Source: Corallococcus silvisoli
GTDB taxonomy: Bacteria > Myxococcota > Myxococcia > Myxococcales > Myxococcaceae
Assembly: GCF_009909145.1 (NCBI RefSeq)
Contig: NZ_JAAAPJ010000006.1
Span: 62,001-126,000, forward strand
Direction of reading: 5' to 3'
Length of the DNA: 64,000 bases
Of the stretch, positions 1-11,077 are shown one piece after another. Each line of letters starts with the position of its first letter. Positions within the stretch are counted from its first letter, which is position 1. Under the pieces are notes generated by a model, which did no database searches, was not told the origin of the DNA, and saw nothing but the letters and a program-made list of their open reading frames with translations. The translations under genes and the position numbers were made by a program.

Positions 1-1185
1 CTCGACCTCGGCGTCGAGCCCATCCCGCGACACGCTGAAGGTGTGTCCGGTGGGCACCGCCGAGGAGAAATACTTCAGGGCGATGCGCTCCGGACTGGGG
101 GCGGTCATGCGAATGCCCGGAGGGACCGCACCCGCATCCGGAACCGGTGGCATCGAGTGGAAGAAGATCTCCACCTGTCGACCCTGGTGCTGGCCACGGA
201 TGCTGAAGAGCGCCAGGGAGGTCTCTTGAAGGGGCGCCCACTCACGCTCCGTGAGCGCGGCCAGCTCGGAGGTCTGGAGCCTCGGACGACCGCTCTCGGG
301 AGCGCGCACTTCCAGCCGTGCCGCGACCTCCCGGAGCGCTTCGTGGAGGGCGCGGGCGGCCTCGTACCACCTGCTGAACCGGGTCGGCGTCTCGGCCCGT
401 GACGCTTCCATGTCGGGCTCGAGGACCTCACCGGCCGCTCGTTCGTACTCGTCGAAGCGCCGCTCCACCCCGTCGAGCGTCAGCTCCACCAGCGCGGTGA
501 TGTCGCTCGAATGGGAGGACTGGAGCGCCGCGTGATACCGCGCACGGTCCTCGACCCTCAGCGCGATGGGGGGATAGTGCTCCCGCATCAGCAGCAGGTT
601 GGCGAGCAGTCTCCCTGTCCGGCCGTTCCCATCCGTGAAGGGATGAATCGCCGCGAACCACGCATGCGCGATGGAGGAGGCGACCACCGGATGCTCGGTC
701 CTGACTCCCGCCAGCCACGCGCCGAAAGTCCGCATCGCTTCGGGCACGTGGGTCGCTTCGGGAGGCACATGCGGTGTGCCCTCCATCCTCAGGTTGAGCC
801 GCCGGTACACCCCCGCGTCCAGGGGCTCGATGCCGCGCAGGACGATGCCGTGCAGCTCGCGCACGTCCTGCTCACCCGGAGCCGTGTCCTCGCGGGACCG
901 GGTCTCGATGAGGTCGAGCGCATGCGCGAGGTTCACCGCCTCGAAATGGTCCTTCAGGGGCGTGCCCGCGATGACGATGCCATCCTTCAGCACCGCGTGG
1001 GTTTCAGGCAGGGTCAGCCGGTTCCCTCCCATCGCATTCGAGTGGTACGCGTGCTCGCTCCGGAACGCGTGCCGCAGACTCTCCAGCGCCGAGGGCGGAG
1101 TCCTGGCGCAACGCAGCCGCCGCAGCCGCTCGGTCGCTTGCCGAAGCCTGGGCTCGATGCGCTCGCTCCACCGGTACGGATCCAC
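1..1185 (-). CDS. Fic-domain protein (partial, 3' end outside window)
   Basis: Fic enzymes transfer AMP or other phospho-groups to hydroxyl side chains of target proteins. Reading the minus strand in the frame that stays open to base 1 gives 395 residues. The complete Fic signature HPFTDGNGRTGRL lies at about residues 181-193, including the catalytic His181. An N-terminal Fic_N-like segment around residues 47-60 reads YHSNAMGGNRLTLPET. I chose the GTG at 1185 because a TGGAGG ribosome site sits about 7 bases before it; the upstream in-frame stop is at 1222-1224. In regulated Fic proteins this N-terminal stretch holds the inhibitory (S/T)xxxE(G/N) helix; here the Glu position (residue 53) is Gly. 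The C-terminal part carries no motif I recognise. The stop codon lies beyond the window, so total length is unknown. Confidence 0.85.
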   Translation of the reverse strand, partial: MDPYRWSERIEPRLRQATERLRRLRCARTPPSALESLRHAFRSEHAYHSNAMGGNRLTLPETHAVLKDGIVIAGTPLKDHFEAVNLAHALDLIETRSREDTAPGEQDVRELHGIVLRGIEPLDAGVYRRLNLRMEGTPHVPPEATHVPEAMRTFGAWLAGVRTEHPVVASSIAHAWFAAIHPFTDGNGRTGRLLANLLLMREHYPPIALRVEDRARYHAALQSSHSSDITALVELTLDGVERRFDEYERAAGEVLEPDMEASRAETPTRFSRWYEAARALHEALREVAARLEVRAPESGRPRLQTSELAALTEREWAPLQETSLALFSIRGQHQGRQVEIFFHSMPPVPDAGAVPPGIRMTAPSPERIALKYFSSAVPTGHTFSVSRDGLDAEVE

Positions 1186-1275
1186 GGCACGCACCTCCAG
1201 TTCCCACGATAAGCACTCGCTTCAACCGGCCCGTCCACCATCGTGGCCTTTCACCCTGCGGACCTCGGCGGCGCC

Positions 1276-1295
1276 GGTTCGTGCACATTGCAACC
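1276..1295. promoter_or_regulatory. Imperfect palindrome upstream of kdpF, candidate enhancer site
   Basis: The sequence GGTTCGTGCACATTGCAACC is closely related to the perfect palindrome GGTTGCA-AGG-TGCAACC at 11078-11094, which lies in front of the NtrC-type regulator gene. The two share TGCA-N3-TGCAACCC and the G/C-rich bases that follow. It is centred about 96 bases before the predicted transcription start, a usual place for a sigma-54 enhancer site. The regulatory role is inference. Confidence 0.45.
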
Positions 1296-1355
1296 CGGGC
1301 CCGGGGATGGCTCGCGCAACTCCCCGGAACATCTGGGCTCGACCTGGGGTCGCCC

Positions 1356-1371
1356 CGGTACGGCGGATGCA
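1356..1371 (+). promoter_or_regulatory. Candidate sigma-54 promoter of the kdp operon
   Basis: CGGTACGGCGGATGCA has the required GG-N10-GC spacing and matches 9 of the 12 defined positions of the TGGCACG-N4-TTGCA consensus. The predicted start is near 1382, which would leave kdpF only about five bases of leader. kdpF might then be translated nearly leaderless, or the real start may differ. Confidence 0.4.
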
Positions 1372-1386
1372 AAAGCCCCTCGGGTC

Positions 1387-1476
1387 ATGACCTTCGAATA
1401 CGCCGCGGGGATCGCGCTCGCGCTCCTGCTGACCGTCTATCTCGTCTACGCCCTGCTCCTGCCAGAGCGCTTCTAG
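1387..1476 (+). CDS. kdpF: KdpF, small subunit of the K+-transporting ATPase
   Basis: This 29-residue peptide is one hydrophobic helix, with the core IALALLLTVYLVYALLLPERF. That is the usual size and shape of KdpF, which stabilises the KdpABC complex in the inner membrane. The ATG follows directly from the upstream promoter region, and the stop codon is immediately before the first possible start of kdpA. It begins the kdpFABC operon. No clear ribosome site is visible, which fits a short or leaderless transcript. Confidence 0.85.
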   Translation: MTFEYAAGIALALLLTVYLVYALLLPERF

Positions 1477-1485
1477 GTGCCCGCC

Positions 1486-3204
1486 ATGACCCTCATTGGC
1501 TGGCTTCAGATCCTGTTGTTCTTCGCCGCGGTCCTCGCGTTGACGAAACCCGTGGGCCTCTACCTCTTCCACGTCTTCGAGTCCCCCACCCAGCCCCTGC
1601 CCCGAGTGCTCGGCCCCGTCGAGCGCGTCCTCCTGCGCCTGTGCGGCGTGGACCGCGCGCGGGAGCAGACGTGGGGGCGGTACACCGCCGCCCTGCTCGC
1701 CTTCAGCGCCATGAGCGTCGTGGGCCTCTACGTCCTCCAGCGGCTCCAGCACGTGCTCCCGTTCAATCCCCAGCACCTGCCCGCGGTGGGCCCGGCGCTC
1801 GCGTTCAACACCGCCGCCAGCTTCACCTCCAACACCAACTGGCAGTCGTACGCCGGTGAATCCACGATGAGCTACGCCACCCAGATGGTGGGCCTCACGT
1901 GGCAGAACTTCGCCTCCGCCGCCGCGGGCATGGGCGTGGCGCTCGCCCTGGCGCGAGGCCTCACCCGCCGGCCCGGCCCGGACGGCCACAAGACCCTGGG
2001 CAACTTCTGGGTCGACCTGGTGCGCGGCACCCTCTACGTGCTCTTGCCCCTGAGCTTCCTGGTCGCCCTGTTCTTCGTGTCCCAGGGCGTGCTCCAGAAC
2101 CTCTCGCCGTACCACCCGGTCACCACCGTGGAGGGCGTGAAGCAGACGCTCGCCTTCGGGCCCGTGGCGTCGCAGGAGGCCATCAAGATGCTGGGCACCA
2201 ACGGCGGCGGCTTCTTCAACGCCAACAGCGCCCATCCCTTCGAGAACCCCACCCCCCTCACCAACTTCGTCCAGCTGCTGCTCATCTTCGTCATCCCCGC
2301 GGGCCTCACGCACACCTACGGGAAGATGACCGGCGACACGAAGCAGGGCTGGGCCCTCTTCGCCGCCATGTCCGTCCTCTTCCTCGTGGGCGCTGGCGCC
2401 AGCTACGCCGCCGAATCCCACGCCAACCCCGCGCTCGCGTCCGCCCACGTCCTCCAGGACGGGAACCTGGAGGGCAAGGAGGCCCGCTTCGGCGTCGCGG
2501 CCTCCACCCTGTTCGCCACCGTCACCACCGACGCGTCGTGCGGCGCGGTGAACTCCATGCACGACAGCTTCACCGCGCTGGGCGGACTGGTGCCGCTGGT
2601 CAACATGCAGCTGGGCGAGGTCATCTTCGGCGGCGTGGGCGCGGGCCTCTACGGCATCCTGGTGATGGCGGTGCTCGCGGTCTTCATCGCCGGCCTGATG
2701 GTGGGCCGCACCCCGGAGTTCCTGGGCAAGAAGATCGAAGCGCGCGAGATGAAGCTCGCGATGCTGTACGTGCTCGTCTTCCCGCTGGTCGCCCTGGGGT
2801 TGTCCGCCGTGGGCGCGGTGCTGCCGCAGGGCACGTCGTCGCTCAACAACGCGGGCCCGCACGGCCTGTCGGAGATCCTCTACGCGTACACCAGCGGCGT
2901 CGCCAACAACGGCAGCGCCTTCGCCGGCCTCAACGCGAACACGTCGTTCTGGAACATCAGCCTGGGCATGGCGATGCTCGCGGGCCGCTTCCTGATGATG
3001 GTGCCGGTGCTGGCGCTGGCGGGGTCGCTCGTGGGCAAGAAGGTCGTGCCCCCCGGCCCCGGCACCTTCCCCACCCAGGGCGTGCTCTTCACCGGCCTGC
3101 TCGTGAGCGTCGTCGTCATCGTGGGTGCGCTGACGTTCTTCCCCGCGCTGTCCCTGGGCCCCATCGTCGAGCACTTCCTCGGCGCGGCCGGAAAGGTGTA
3201 CTGA
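1486..3204 (+). CDS. kdpA: KdpA, K+-binding and channel subunit of the K+ ATPase
   Basis: The 572-residue polytopic protein has about ten membrane segments. It shows the pore-loop signatures of KdpA in order: SNTNWQSY near residue 115, [20 protein letters not shown] near 240, a [10 protein letters not shown] block near 345 and NNGSAFAGL near 475. KdpA selects K+ and feeds it to the complex during high-affinity uptake. An in-frame GTG at 1477 touches the kdpF stop. I prefer the ATG at 1486 because TAGGTG is 7 bases upstream and MTLIGWLQ fits the family start. kdpB follows after two bases. Confidence 0.95.
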   Translation: MTLIGWLQILLFFAAVLALTKPVGLYLFHVFESPTQPLPRVLGPVERVLLRLCGVDRAREQTWGRYTAALLAFSAMSVVGLYVLQRLQHVLPFNPQHLPAVGPALAFNTAASFTSNTNWQSYAGESTMSYATQMVGLTWQNFASAAAGMGVALALARGLTRRPGPDGHKTLGNFWVDLVRGTLYVLLPLSFLVALFFVSQGVLQNLSPYHPVTTVEGVKQTLAFGPVASQEAIKMLGTNGGGFFNANSAHPFENPTPLTNFVQLLLIFVIPAGLTHTYGKMTGDTKQGWALFAAMSVLFLVGAGASYAAESHANPALASAHVLQDGNLEGKEARFGVAASTLFATVTTDASCGAVNSMHDSFTALGGLVPLVNMQLGEVIFGGVGAGLYGILVMAVLAVFIAGLMVGRTPEFLGKKIEAREMKLAMLYVLVFPLVALGLSAVGAVLPQGTSSLNNAGPHGLSEILYAYTSGVANNGSAFAGLNANTSFWNISLGMAMLAGRFLMMVPVLALAGSLVGKKVVPPGPGTFPTQGVLFTGLLVSVVVIVGALTFFPALSLGPIVEHFLGAAGKVY

Positions 3205-3206
3205 CC

Positions 3207-5267
3207 ATGGCCCCCGCCTCCAAGCCGGCGTCCCTGCTGGACCCCGCGCTGCTCAAGCCCGCCGTCTGGGAGAGCCTCAAGAAGCTCCGCCCGCGCGACG
3301 TGGCCCGCAACCCGGTGATGTTCGTGGTGTGGGCCGGCAGCCTCCTCACCACCGTGTTCGTCCTCAAGGACCTGGTGAGCCCCCACGGTGGCAGCGCGCC
3401 CCTCTGGTTCACCGTGGGGGTGACGCTGTGGCTGTGGTTCACCGTCCTCTTCGCCAACTTCGCGGAGGCCGTGGCGGAGGGCCGGGGCAAGGCCCAGGCG
3501 AGCGCCCTGCGCCGCATGCGGCAGGACACCCAGGCCCGCCGACTCCGCGACGACGGCCGCGAGGAGCGCGTCGGCGCGCCCGCCCTGCGCAAGGGCGACC
3601 GCGTGGTGTGCGAGGCCGGCGACGTCATCCCCGGCGACGGAGACGTGGTGGAGGGCATCGCCAGCGTGGACGAGTCCGCCGTCACCGGTGAGTCCGCCCC
3701 CGTCATCCGCGAGTCCGGCGGCGACCGCTCCGCCGTCACGGGCGGCACCAAGGTGCTGTCCGACCGCATCGTCATCCGCATCAGCGTGGACCCCGGCGAG
3801 TCGTTCCTCGACCGGATGATTGGGCTGGTGGAGGGCGCGGCCCGCAAGAAGACGCCCAATGAGATCGCCCTGCACATCCTGCTGGTGGGCCTCACGCTGG
3901 TGTTCCTCATGGCGTGCGTGACGCTGGTGCCGCTGGCGCTCTACTCCGGCGTGCGGCTGTCCGGCACCGCGGTGGTCGCGCTGCTGGTGTGCCTCATCCC
4001 CACCACCATTGGCGGACTGCTGAGCGCCATTGGCATCGCGGGCATGGACCGGCTGCTGCGCAAGAACGTGCTCGCGCTCAGCGGGCGCGCGGTGGAGGCG
4101 GCGGGCGACGTGGACACGCTGCTGCTGGACAAGACGGGCACCATCACCCTGGGCAACCGCATGGCCACGGAGCTGTTGCCCCTGCCGGGCATCCGCATCG
4201 AGGAGCTGGCGGAGGCCGCGCAGCTGGCGAGCCTGGCGGACGAGACCCCGGAGGGGCGCTCCGTCGTCACGCTGGTGAAGGACACCTACAAGATGCGGCC
4301 GCGCGAGCTGCGCGCGCATCAGGCCACCTTCGTGCCCTTCACCGCGCAGACGCGCATGAGCGGCTGCGACCTGGTGGATCCGCACCCGCGCAGCATCCGC
4401 AAGGGCGCGGTGGACGCCATCATGCGCCACGTGAAGGAGCAGGGCGGCGCCGTGCCGGTGGAGCTGAGCCAGGCGGCGGACCGCATCGGTGACGCGGGCG
4501 GCACGCCGCTGGCGGTGGCGGACGGCGCGCGGGTGCTGGGCATCATCCACCTGAAGGACGTGGTGAAGGGCGGCATCCATGAGCGCTTCGACCGCTTCCG
4601 CGCCATGGGCATCCGCACGGTGATGATCACCGGCGACAACCCGCGCACCGCGGCGGCCATCGCGCGCGAGGCCGGCGTGGACGACTTCCTGGCGGAGGCG
4701 ACCCCGGAGGCGAAGCTGGCGCTCATCCGCGCGGAGCAGGGCAAGGGCAAGCTGGTGGCGATGACCGGCGACGGCACCAACGACGCGCCCGCGCTGGCCC
4801 AGGCGGACGTGGGCGTGGCCATGAACACCGGCACCCAGGCGGCCAAGGAGGCCGGCAACATGGTGGACCTGGACTCCAACCCCACCAAGCTCCTGGAGGT
4901 GGTGGAGGTGGGCAAGCAGCTGCTGATGACGCGCGGCACGCTGACGACGTTCTCCATCGCCAACGACGTGGCCAAGTACTTCGCCATCCTCCCGGCGCTC
5001 TTCATGGGCGTCTTCCCCCAGATTGCCCCGCTCAACGTGATGGGGCTGACGTCGCCGTTCAGCGCCATCCTGTCCGCGGTCATCTTCAACGCGCTCATCA
5101 TCGTGGCGCTCATCCCGCTGGCGCTGAAGGGCGTGCGCTACCGCCCGCTGGGCGCGGCGGCCCTCTTGCGCCGCAGCCTGCTCCTCTACGGCGTGGGCGG
5201 CGTCATCGTCCCGTTCCTGGGCATCAAGGTCATCGACGTGCTGCTCACCACCGTGGGCCTGGCCTGA
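3207..5267 (+). CDS. kdpB: KdpB, P-type ATPase subunit of the K+ pump
   Basis: The 686-residue P-type ATPase carries the phosphorylation motif [10 protein letters not shown], the actuator segment [15 protein letters not shown], and the hinge motif [20 protein letters not shown]. KdpB hydrolyses ATP to drive K+ through KdpA. The reading frame is open far upstream inside kdpA, but the ATG at 3207 sits directly after the kdpA stop, follows an AAGGTG site, and gives the family's normal length. It is translationally close to kdpA and 22 bases ahead of kdpC. Confidence 0.97.
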   Translation: MAPASKPASLLDPALLKPAVWESLKKLRPRDVARNPVMFVVWAGSLLTTVFVLKDLVSPHGGSAPLWFTVGVTLWLWFTVLFANFAEAVAEGRGKAQASALRRMRQDTQARRLRDDGREERVGAPALRKGDRVVCEAGDVIPGDGDVVEGIASVDESAVTGESAPVIRESGGDRSAVTGGTKVLSDRIVIRISVDPGESFLDRMIGLVEGAARKKTPNEIALHILLVGLTLVFLMACVTLVPLALYSGVRLSGTAVVALLVCLIPTTIGGLLSAIGIAGMDRLLRKNVLALSGRAVEAAGDVDTLLLDKTGTITLGNRMATELLPLPGIRIEELAEAAQLASLADETPEGRSVVTLVKDTYKMRPRELRAHQATFVPFTAQTRMSGCDLVDPHPRSIRKGAVDAIMRHVKEQGGAVPVELSQAADRIGDAGGTPLAVADGARVLGIIHLKDVVKGGIHERFDRFRAMGIRTVMITGDNPRTAAAIAREAGVDDFLAEATPEAKLALIRAEQGKGKLVAMTGDGTNDAPALAQADVGVAMNTGTQAAKEAGNMVDLDSNPTKLLEVVEVGKQLLMTRGTLTTFSIANDVAKYFAILPALFMGVFPQIAPLNVMGLTSPFSAILSAVIFNALIIVALIPLALKGVRYRPLGAAALLRRSLLLYGVGGVIVPFLGIKVIDVLLTTVGLA

Positions 5268-5289
5268 GCCGGAAAGAGGAATCCACACC

Positions 5290-5922
5290 ATGGTCTCCGT
5301 GCTGCTCACCGCCCTGCGCGCCAGCGTCGTCACGCTGGTCCTCACGGGCGTGCTGTACCCCCTGGCCGTCACCGGCGTGGCGCAGGGGCTCTTTCCCCAT
5401 GAAGCCAACGGGTCGCTGGTGAAGGACGGCCAGGGCCGCGAGGTGGGCAGCGCGCTCATCGGTCAGGGCTTCACCCGGCCCGCCTACTTCCAGCCGCGCC
5501 CCTCCGCCGCGGGCACGGGCTGGGACGCGACGGCCTCTGGCGGCAGCAACCTGGGCCCCACCTCCCAGAAGCTCCAGGAGCGCGCGGTGACGGACGCGGA
5601 GCGGCTGCGCCGGGAGAACCCGGAGGCCCCTGGCCCCGTGCCCGGCGAGCTGGTGACGGCGTCCGCGTCCGGCCTGGACCCGCATGTGTCGCCGGAGGCC
5701 GCGCTGTGGCAGGTTCCCCGCGTGGCGCGGGCGCGCGGCGTGGAGCCCGCGCGGGTGCGGACGTTGGTGATGTCACAGGTGGAGGGCCGGACGTTCGGCG
5801 TGCTGGGCGAACCCCGGGTGAACGTGCTCACGTTGAACCTCGCGATGGATCGACAGTTCGGCGGACCCCTCCCCCCTCCCTCGTCGCCCGTGCCCACCCC
5901 CGCGGGAGGCGCGTCCCCGTGA
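5290..5922 (+). CDS. kdpC: KdpC, accessory subunit of the K+ ATPase
   Basis: The 210-residue protein has one N-terminal membrane helix (about residues 8-28, ending TGVLYPLAVTG). A periplasmic domain follows with the KdpC hallmarks GSALIGQGFTRPAYFQPRPS and ASGSNLGPTS-type sequence (here ASGGSNLGPTS), then SGLDPHVSPEAALWQVPRVA. KdpC supports ATP affinity of KdpB and assembly of the complex. The C-terminal tail is rich in Pro, probably disordered, and a little longer than in E. coli. An AGAGGAAT ribosome site precedes the ATG. Confidence 0.95.
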   Translation: MVSVLLTALRASVVTLVLTGVLYPLAVTGVAQGLFPHEANGSLVKDGQGREVGSALIGQGFTRPAYFQPRPSAAGTGWDATASGGSNLGPTSQKLQERAVTDAERLRRENPEAPGPVPGELVTASASGLDPHVSPEAALWQVPRVARARGVEPARVRTLVMSQVEGRTFGVLGEPRVNVLTLNLAMDRQFGGPLPPPSSPVPTPAGGASP

Positions 5923-5959
5923 GCCCCGCTGGCGCCGCGCCGCGAGGGAGTTTCCAGCA

Positions 5960-7126
5960 ATGACGACGCGACGCCCTCGCGCGGAGGACTTCCTGGAGCT
6001 GGTGGAGCGCGGCCGGCGAGGCCGGCTGAAGCTCTACATCGGCTTCGCGGCGGGCGTGGGCAAGACGTTCCGCATGCTGGAGGAGGCACACGCGCTCAAG
6101 GCGCGCGGCGTGGACGTGGTGCTGGGGTTCATCGAGACGCATGGCCGCCCGGAGACGGAGGCGCTGGTGACGGGGCTGGAGGTCGTGCCCCGGATGCGCC
6201 TCACCTACCGCGACGTCTCCGTGGAGGAGATGGACCTGGACGCCATCCTCGCGCGCCGGCCGCAGGTGGCCATCGTGGATGAGCTGGCCCACACCAACCT
6301 GCCGGTGTGCCGCCACCGCAAGCGCTACCAGGACGTGCAGGAGCTGATGGCCGCGGGCATCAACGTCATCGGGGCCTTCAACGTGCAGCACCTGGAGAGC
6401 CTCAACGACCTGGTGGAGCGCAACACCGGCGTCACCGTGCGGGAGACCCTGCCCGACAGCTTCCTCAAGACGGCGGATCAGGTGGTGAACCTGGACCTCG
6501 CGGTGGAGGACCTCCAGGAGCGGCTCAAGGCGGGAAAAATCTACGCGCCCGACAAGGTGGCGAGCGCGCTGGAGCGCTTCTTCACGGGCGACAACCTCTC
6601 CACCCTGCGCGAGCTGGCGCTGCGCGAGGTGGCGGAGAGCCTGGACCGCGCCACCACCGGACGGCAGGCGCTCGCCGGCGAGGAGCCCTCCCCGAAGGGC
6701 GGTGGCGCCTGGGGCCGCGTGCTGGTGGCCCTCTCCAGTCACCCGCCGCACGCGGCGACGCTGCTGCGCCGGGGCTCGCGCATGGCGGGCCGGCTCAACA
6801 CGGACTGGTTCGTGGTGTACGTGGAGACGCCCCGCGAGGCGCCGCACCTCATCGACGCGGAGGCGCAGCGCCACCTGCTGTCGAACATCGAGAAGGCGAA
6901 GGAGCTGGGCGCGGAGGTGGTGCGCCTGCGCTCCGGCGACCCCGTGGCGGCGCTGCTGGACTTCGCGTGCTCGCACGGCGTGGGCCACATCATCATCGGT
7001 CGCTCCAACCAGCCGAAGTGGCGCCAGCGGCTGGGGTTGACCACGGACGCGCGCCTCCTGCGCGAAGGGGAGGGCTTCGACATCCACATCGTGTCCTTCG
7101 AGCCCCACGAGGAGAAGCGCCCATGA
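5960..7126 (+). CDS. Stand-alone KdpD N-terminal sensor domain with UspA domain
   Basis: The 388-residue soluble protein matches only the front part of KdpD. The Walker A-like GFAAGVGKT is near residues 28-36 and VAIVDELAHTN near 104-114. A KdpD domain runs to about 215 and a universal-stress (UspA-like) domain from about 250, with HIIIGRSNQPKW near 344. There is no membrane bundle, HAMP, HisKA or ATPase domain, so it cannot phosphorylate a regulator itself. Truncated KdpD proteins are known in some bacteria. Its stop overlaps the start of the following histidine kinase (ATGA), which suggests the two act together, with this protein sensing K+ or nucleotides. The coupling is inference. Confidence 0.92.
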   Translation: MTTRRPRAEDFLELVERGRRGRLKLYIGFAAGVGKTFRMLEEAHALKARGVDVVLGFIETHGRPETEALVTGLEVVPRMRLTYRDVSVEEMDLDAILARRPQVAIVDELAHTNLPVCRHRKRYQDVQELMAAGINVIGAFNVQHLESLNDLVERNTGVTVRETLPDSFLKTADQVVNLDLAVEDLQERLKAGKIYAPDKVASALERFFTGDNLSTLRELALREVAESLDRATTGRQALAGEEPSPKGGGAWGRVLVALSSHPPHAATLLRRGSRMAGRLNTDWFVVYVETPREAPHLIDAEAQRHLLSNIEKAKELGAEVVRLRSGDPVAALLDFACSHGVGHIIIGRSNQPKWRQRLGLTTDARLLREGEGFDIHIVSFEPHEEKRP

Positions 7127-8958
7127 CGCTGCGCTCCCGACTGCTGCTGGCCCAGGCGCCGCTGGTGCTGGCGCTCCTGCTGCTGGGGGCCATGGCCGTC
7201 GTCACCCTGGCGCGCGTGGGCGAGTCCGGCCAGCGGGTGCTGGAGGACAACTATCGCAGCGTGCTCGCCACCCAGCGCATCACCGAACAGCTGGAGCGCA
7301 TGGACAGCGCGGCGCTCTTCATCATCGCGGGAGAGCGCGAGCGGGGCGTGACCCAGCAGGCCGCGCAGAGGCCGTCGCTGGAGGCGGAGCTGGCCATCCA
7401 GAAGGGCAACATCACCGAGCCGGGCGAGGGGGAGGCGACGCAGCGGCTCCAGGCCGCCTGGGCGAACTACCAGTCCACGTTCGATGCCTTCCTCCAGGAG
7501 AAGACTCCGGAGGACGCGCGGACGCGCTACTTCGCCTCGCTCGCGCCCGCCTTCCAGGAGGCGAAGTCCGCCGCGTCGTCCATCCTCGCGCTGAACCAGG
7601 ACGCGATGGTGCGCAAGAGCGACGGGCTGCGGAAGCAGAGCGAGCGGGTGAACACGCTGATGGCGCTGGCGATGGTGGCGGCGCTGGGCTTCGGCCTGTT
7701 CTTCACCACGTCGCTGGTGCAGCGCGCGATCCGTCCGATATCGGTGCTGTCTCAGGCGGTGCGCCGGCTGGGGCAGGGCGACGTGGAGGCGCGCGCGGTG
7801 GTGGAGGGGCGGGATGAGATCGCGCAGCTCGCCCGCGACTTCAACACCATGGCGGAGCGGCTGGGGCAGTACCGCAAGAGCAGCCTGGGCGAGCTGCTCC
7901 AGGCGCAGGCGGTGTCCCAGGCGGCCATCGACAGCCTGCCGGACCCGGTGCTGGTGCTGGGCGCGGACGGCGGCCTGCTCAACGTGAACGCCGCGGCGGA
8001 GGACACCTTGCATCTGCGGCTGGACGAGGGCGGGGATGCCCTGGGGCGCGTGGAGCCGGAGGTGCGCGCCGTGCTGGAGCGCGTGCGCGCGTACGTCGTG
8101 GGCGGGCGCGGCGCGTACCAGCCCCGGGGCTACGAGGAGGCGGTGCGGGTGGAGGCGTCCGCGGAGGGAGGCCGCTGGCTGCTGCCGCGCGGCAGCCCCG
8201 TGCACGGGGAGACGGGGGAGGTGGTGGGCGCCACGCTCATCCTCCAGGACGTGACGCGGCTGCGGCGCTTCGACGAGCTGAAGAACGACCTGGTGGCCAC
8301 GGTGGCGCATGAGTTCCGCACGCCGCTCACGTCGCTGCGCATGGCCATCCACCTGGTCGCGGAGGGCGTCGTGGGGGAGGTGACGGAGAAGCAGGCGGAC
8401 CTGCTCTTCGCGGCGCGCGAGGACTGCGAGCGCTTGCAGGGCATCGTGGACGACCTGCTGGACCTGTCGCGCATCCAGTCCGGGCAGCTGCAGCTGGACG
8501 TGCGCGAGGTGTCCACGGAGGAGCTGGTGGCGCACGCGCTGTCCGCCCAGCGCACGGTGGCGGAGGACCGGGGCGTGCGCCTGTCGCAGACCCTGTCACC
8601 GGACGTGGAGACGGTGCGGGTGGATCCAGACCGGCTCCAGCTGGTGCTGGGCAACCTGGTGGGCAACGGCGTGAAGCACACGCCCCGGGGCGGCGAGGTG
8701 TCGGTGCACGTCCGGCGCGACGGCATCCACGCGCGCTTCGAGGTGCGCGACACCGGCGAGGGCATCCCCGCGCAGGAGCAGGCGCGCATCTTCGAGAAGT
8801 TCTACCGGGCTCCGGGCGCCACGGGCGGCGGCGCGGGTCTGGGGCTGTCCATCGCCCGGGACGTCGTCCAGGCGCATGGCGGCGAGCTGGGCGTGGTGAG
8901 CACCCCGGGCCAGGGCAGCACCTTCTGGTTCACGCTGCCTCAGCCCGAGCAGGCCTGA
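7123..8958 (+). CDS. Membrane sensor histidine kinase coupled to the kdp operon
   Basis: The 611-residue kinase has an N-terminal membrane helix (about 8-28), an extracytoplasmic helical region, a second helix (about 178-200) and HAMP with RPISVLSQAVRRLGQGD. A PAS domain lies near 265-380, HisKA contains ATVAHEFRTPLTSL (phospho-acceptor His396), and the catalytic ATPase domain has NGVKHTPRGG and GAGLGLSIARD. It starts inside the stop codon of the KdpD-like gene, so the two are probably translated together and replace a full-length KdpD. The likely partner is the NtrC-type regulator on the opposite strand at 9584-10933, because no kdpE-like gene is present. That pairing is inference. Confidence 0.9.
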   Translation: MTLRSRLLLAQAPLVLALLLLGAMAVVTLARVGESGQRVLEDNYRSVLATQRITEQLERMDSAALFIIAGERERGVTQQAAQRPSLEAELAIQKGNITEPGEGEATQRLQAAWANYQSTFDAFLQEKTPEDARTRYFASLAPAFQEAKSAASSILALNQDAMVRKSDGLRKQSERVNTLMALAMVAALGFGLFFTTSLVQRAIRPISVLSQAVRRLGQGDVEARAVVEGRDEIAQLARDFNTMAERLGQYRKSSLGELLQAQAVSQAAIDSLPDPVLVLGADGGLLNVNAAAEDTLHLRLDEGGDALGRVEPEVRAVLERVRAYVVGGRGAYQPRGYEEAVRVEASAEGGRWLLPRGSPVHGETGEVVGATLILQDVTRLRRFDELKNDLVATVAHEFRTPLTSLRMAIHLVAEGVVGEVTEKQADLLFAAREDCERLQGIVDDLLDLSRIQSGQLQLDVREVSTEELVAHALSAQRTVAEDRGVRLSQTLSPDVETVRVDPDRLQLVLGNLVGNGVKHTPRGGEVSVHVRRDGIHARFEVRDTGEGIPAQEQARIFEKFYRAPGATGGGAGLGLSIARDVVQAHGGELGVVSTPGQGSTFWFTLPQPEQA

Positions 8959-8961
8959 GGT

Positions 8962-9423
8962 TCACCGCGGGGCGGAGGCATCCAGCTGGCGCATGGCCTC
9001 GCGGCGCGCGTCGGACGCGGAGCGGACGATCTCCGAGCTGGACAGGCCGAACGCGCCCGCGTCCACCTGGCGCAGCCGGGGCAGCACCTCGCGCTCCTCC
9101 TCCGCCATGTGGTTCGCCACCACCGCCTCCAGCTCCCGCACCGTGGCCTCCCTGCGGGGCACGTCGCGGCGCGCGCGCAGCAGCTCGGCGAGCAGCTGGG
9201 TCATCTCCCCGTGCTCCTCCACCGCGAAGTCGATGCGGGACCCGTCGACGACGCTTCGCGCGACCGGATACACCCAGCGCTCCTCGATGGTGCTGTGCAT
9301 CGTGAGCGCCTCGGCCAGGCGCACGCACAGCTCAGGCTTCTCTTCGTCCGGGGCGTTGCGGTAGGCCTCGAAGAGGGCCTCGGCATCCCGGTGCTGCTGG
9401 ATGAGCACGTCGATGAGGTTCAT
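8962..9423 (-). CDS. Hemerythrin HHE-domain protein
   Basis: This 153-residue helical protein has hemerythrin-type metal ligand motifs in order: QQHRDAEALFEAY, MHSTIEERWVYP, EEHGEMTQLL and NHMAEEEREVLP. Such proteins bind a di-iron centre and sense or carry O2, or protect iron chemistry. I chose the internal ATG at 9423 because the hemerythrin fold begins at once with MNLIDVLIQQH. The longer open frame upstream is low-complexity. It lies downstream of, and in the same direction as, the NtrC-type regulator with a 160-base gap, so the two may be cotranscribed. Confidence 0.88.
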   Translation of the reverse strand: MNLIDVLIQQHRDAEALFEAYRNAPDEEKPELCVRLAEALTMHSTIEERWVYPVARSVVDGSRIDFAVEEHGEMTQLLAELLRARRDVPRREATVRELEAVVANHMAEEEREVLPRLRQVDAGAFGLSSSEIVRSASDARREAMRQLDASAPR

Positions 9424-9583
9424 GAGGTATCCGTGGAGGGACACGCCAGGCGGCGGCAGCGGCGGTCCGTCCGCAGGGTTCTCACGCGCGCGCAAGGGCG
9501 CAATCCACGCTCCGGGACGAGCGCCCTTGGACGCCCCGGGCCCCGGGGTCATGCCGCCATGCACTGGCGCACAGGCCTTCGCC

Positions 9584-10933
<1,350 letters not shown>

Positions 10934-10986
10934 GGGGCGCTCCTGTGCTTCCGGGCCGGCACGGACTTCCATGAGGCGAGTCTAAG

Positions 10987-11002
10987 AGCATGCCGTGTGC
11001 CG
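10987..11002 (-). promoter_or_regulatory. Candidate sigma-54 promoter of the NtrC-type regulator
   Basis: Read on the minus strand, CGGCACACGGCATGCT has GG-N10-GC spacing and matches 9 of the 12 defined positions of TGGCACG-N4-TTGCW. The predicted start near 10976 leaves a 43-base leader before the ATG, a normal arrangement. Confidence 0.5.
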
Positions 11003-11077
11003 GGCCCCATCTGTTGGATGCCAGGCGCCCGGGAGTGCCGGCGCGCACCGCGAGCCGCAAGGTCGGCCCCGGATGGC

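Noticed and set aside
1222..3174. 650-residue open frame antisense to kdpA
   Set aside because: It is a mirror of the third-position GC bias of kdpA; the product is His/Gln/Gly/Arg-rich with no domain, as with the many other long antisense frames here.
1899..5267. 1122-residue frame suggesting a long fusion ending in KdpB
   Set aside because: The first 436 residues overlap kdpA out of frame and are low-complexity. The true KdpB starts at 3207.
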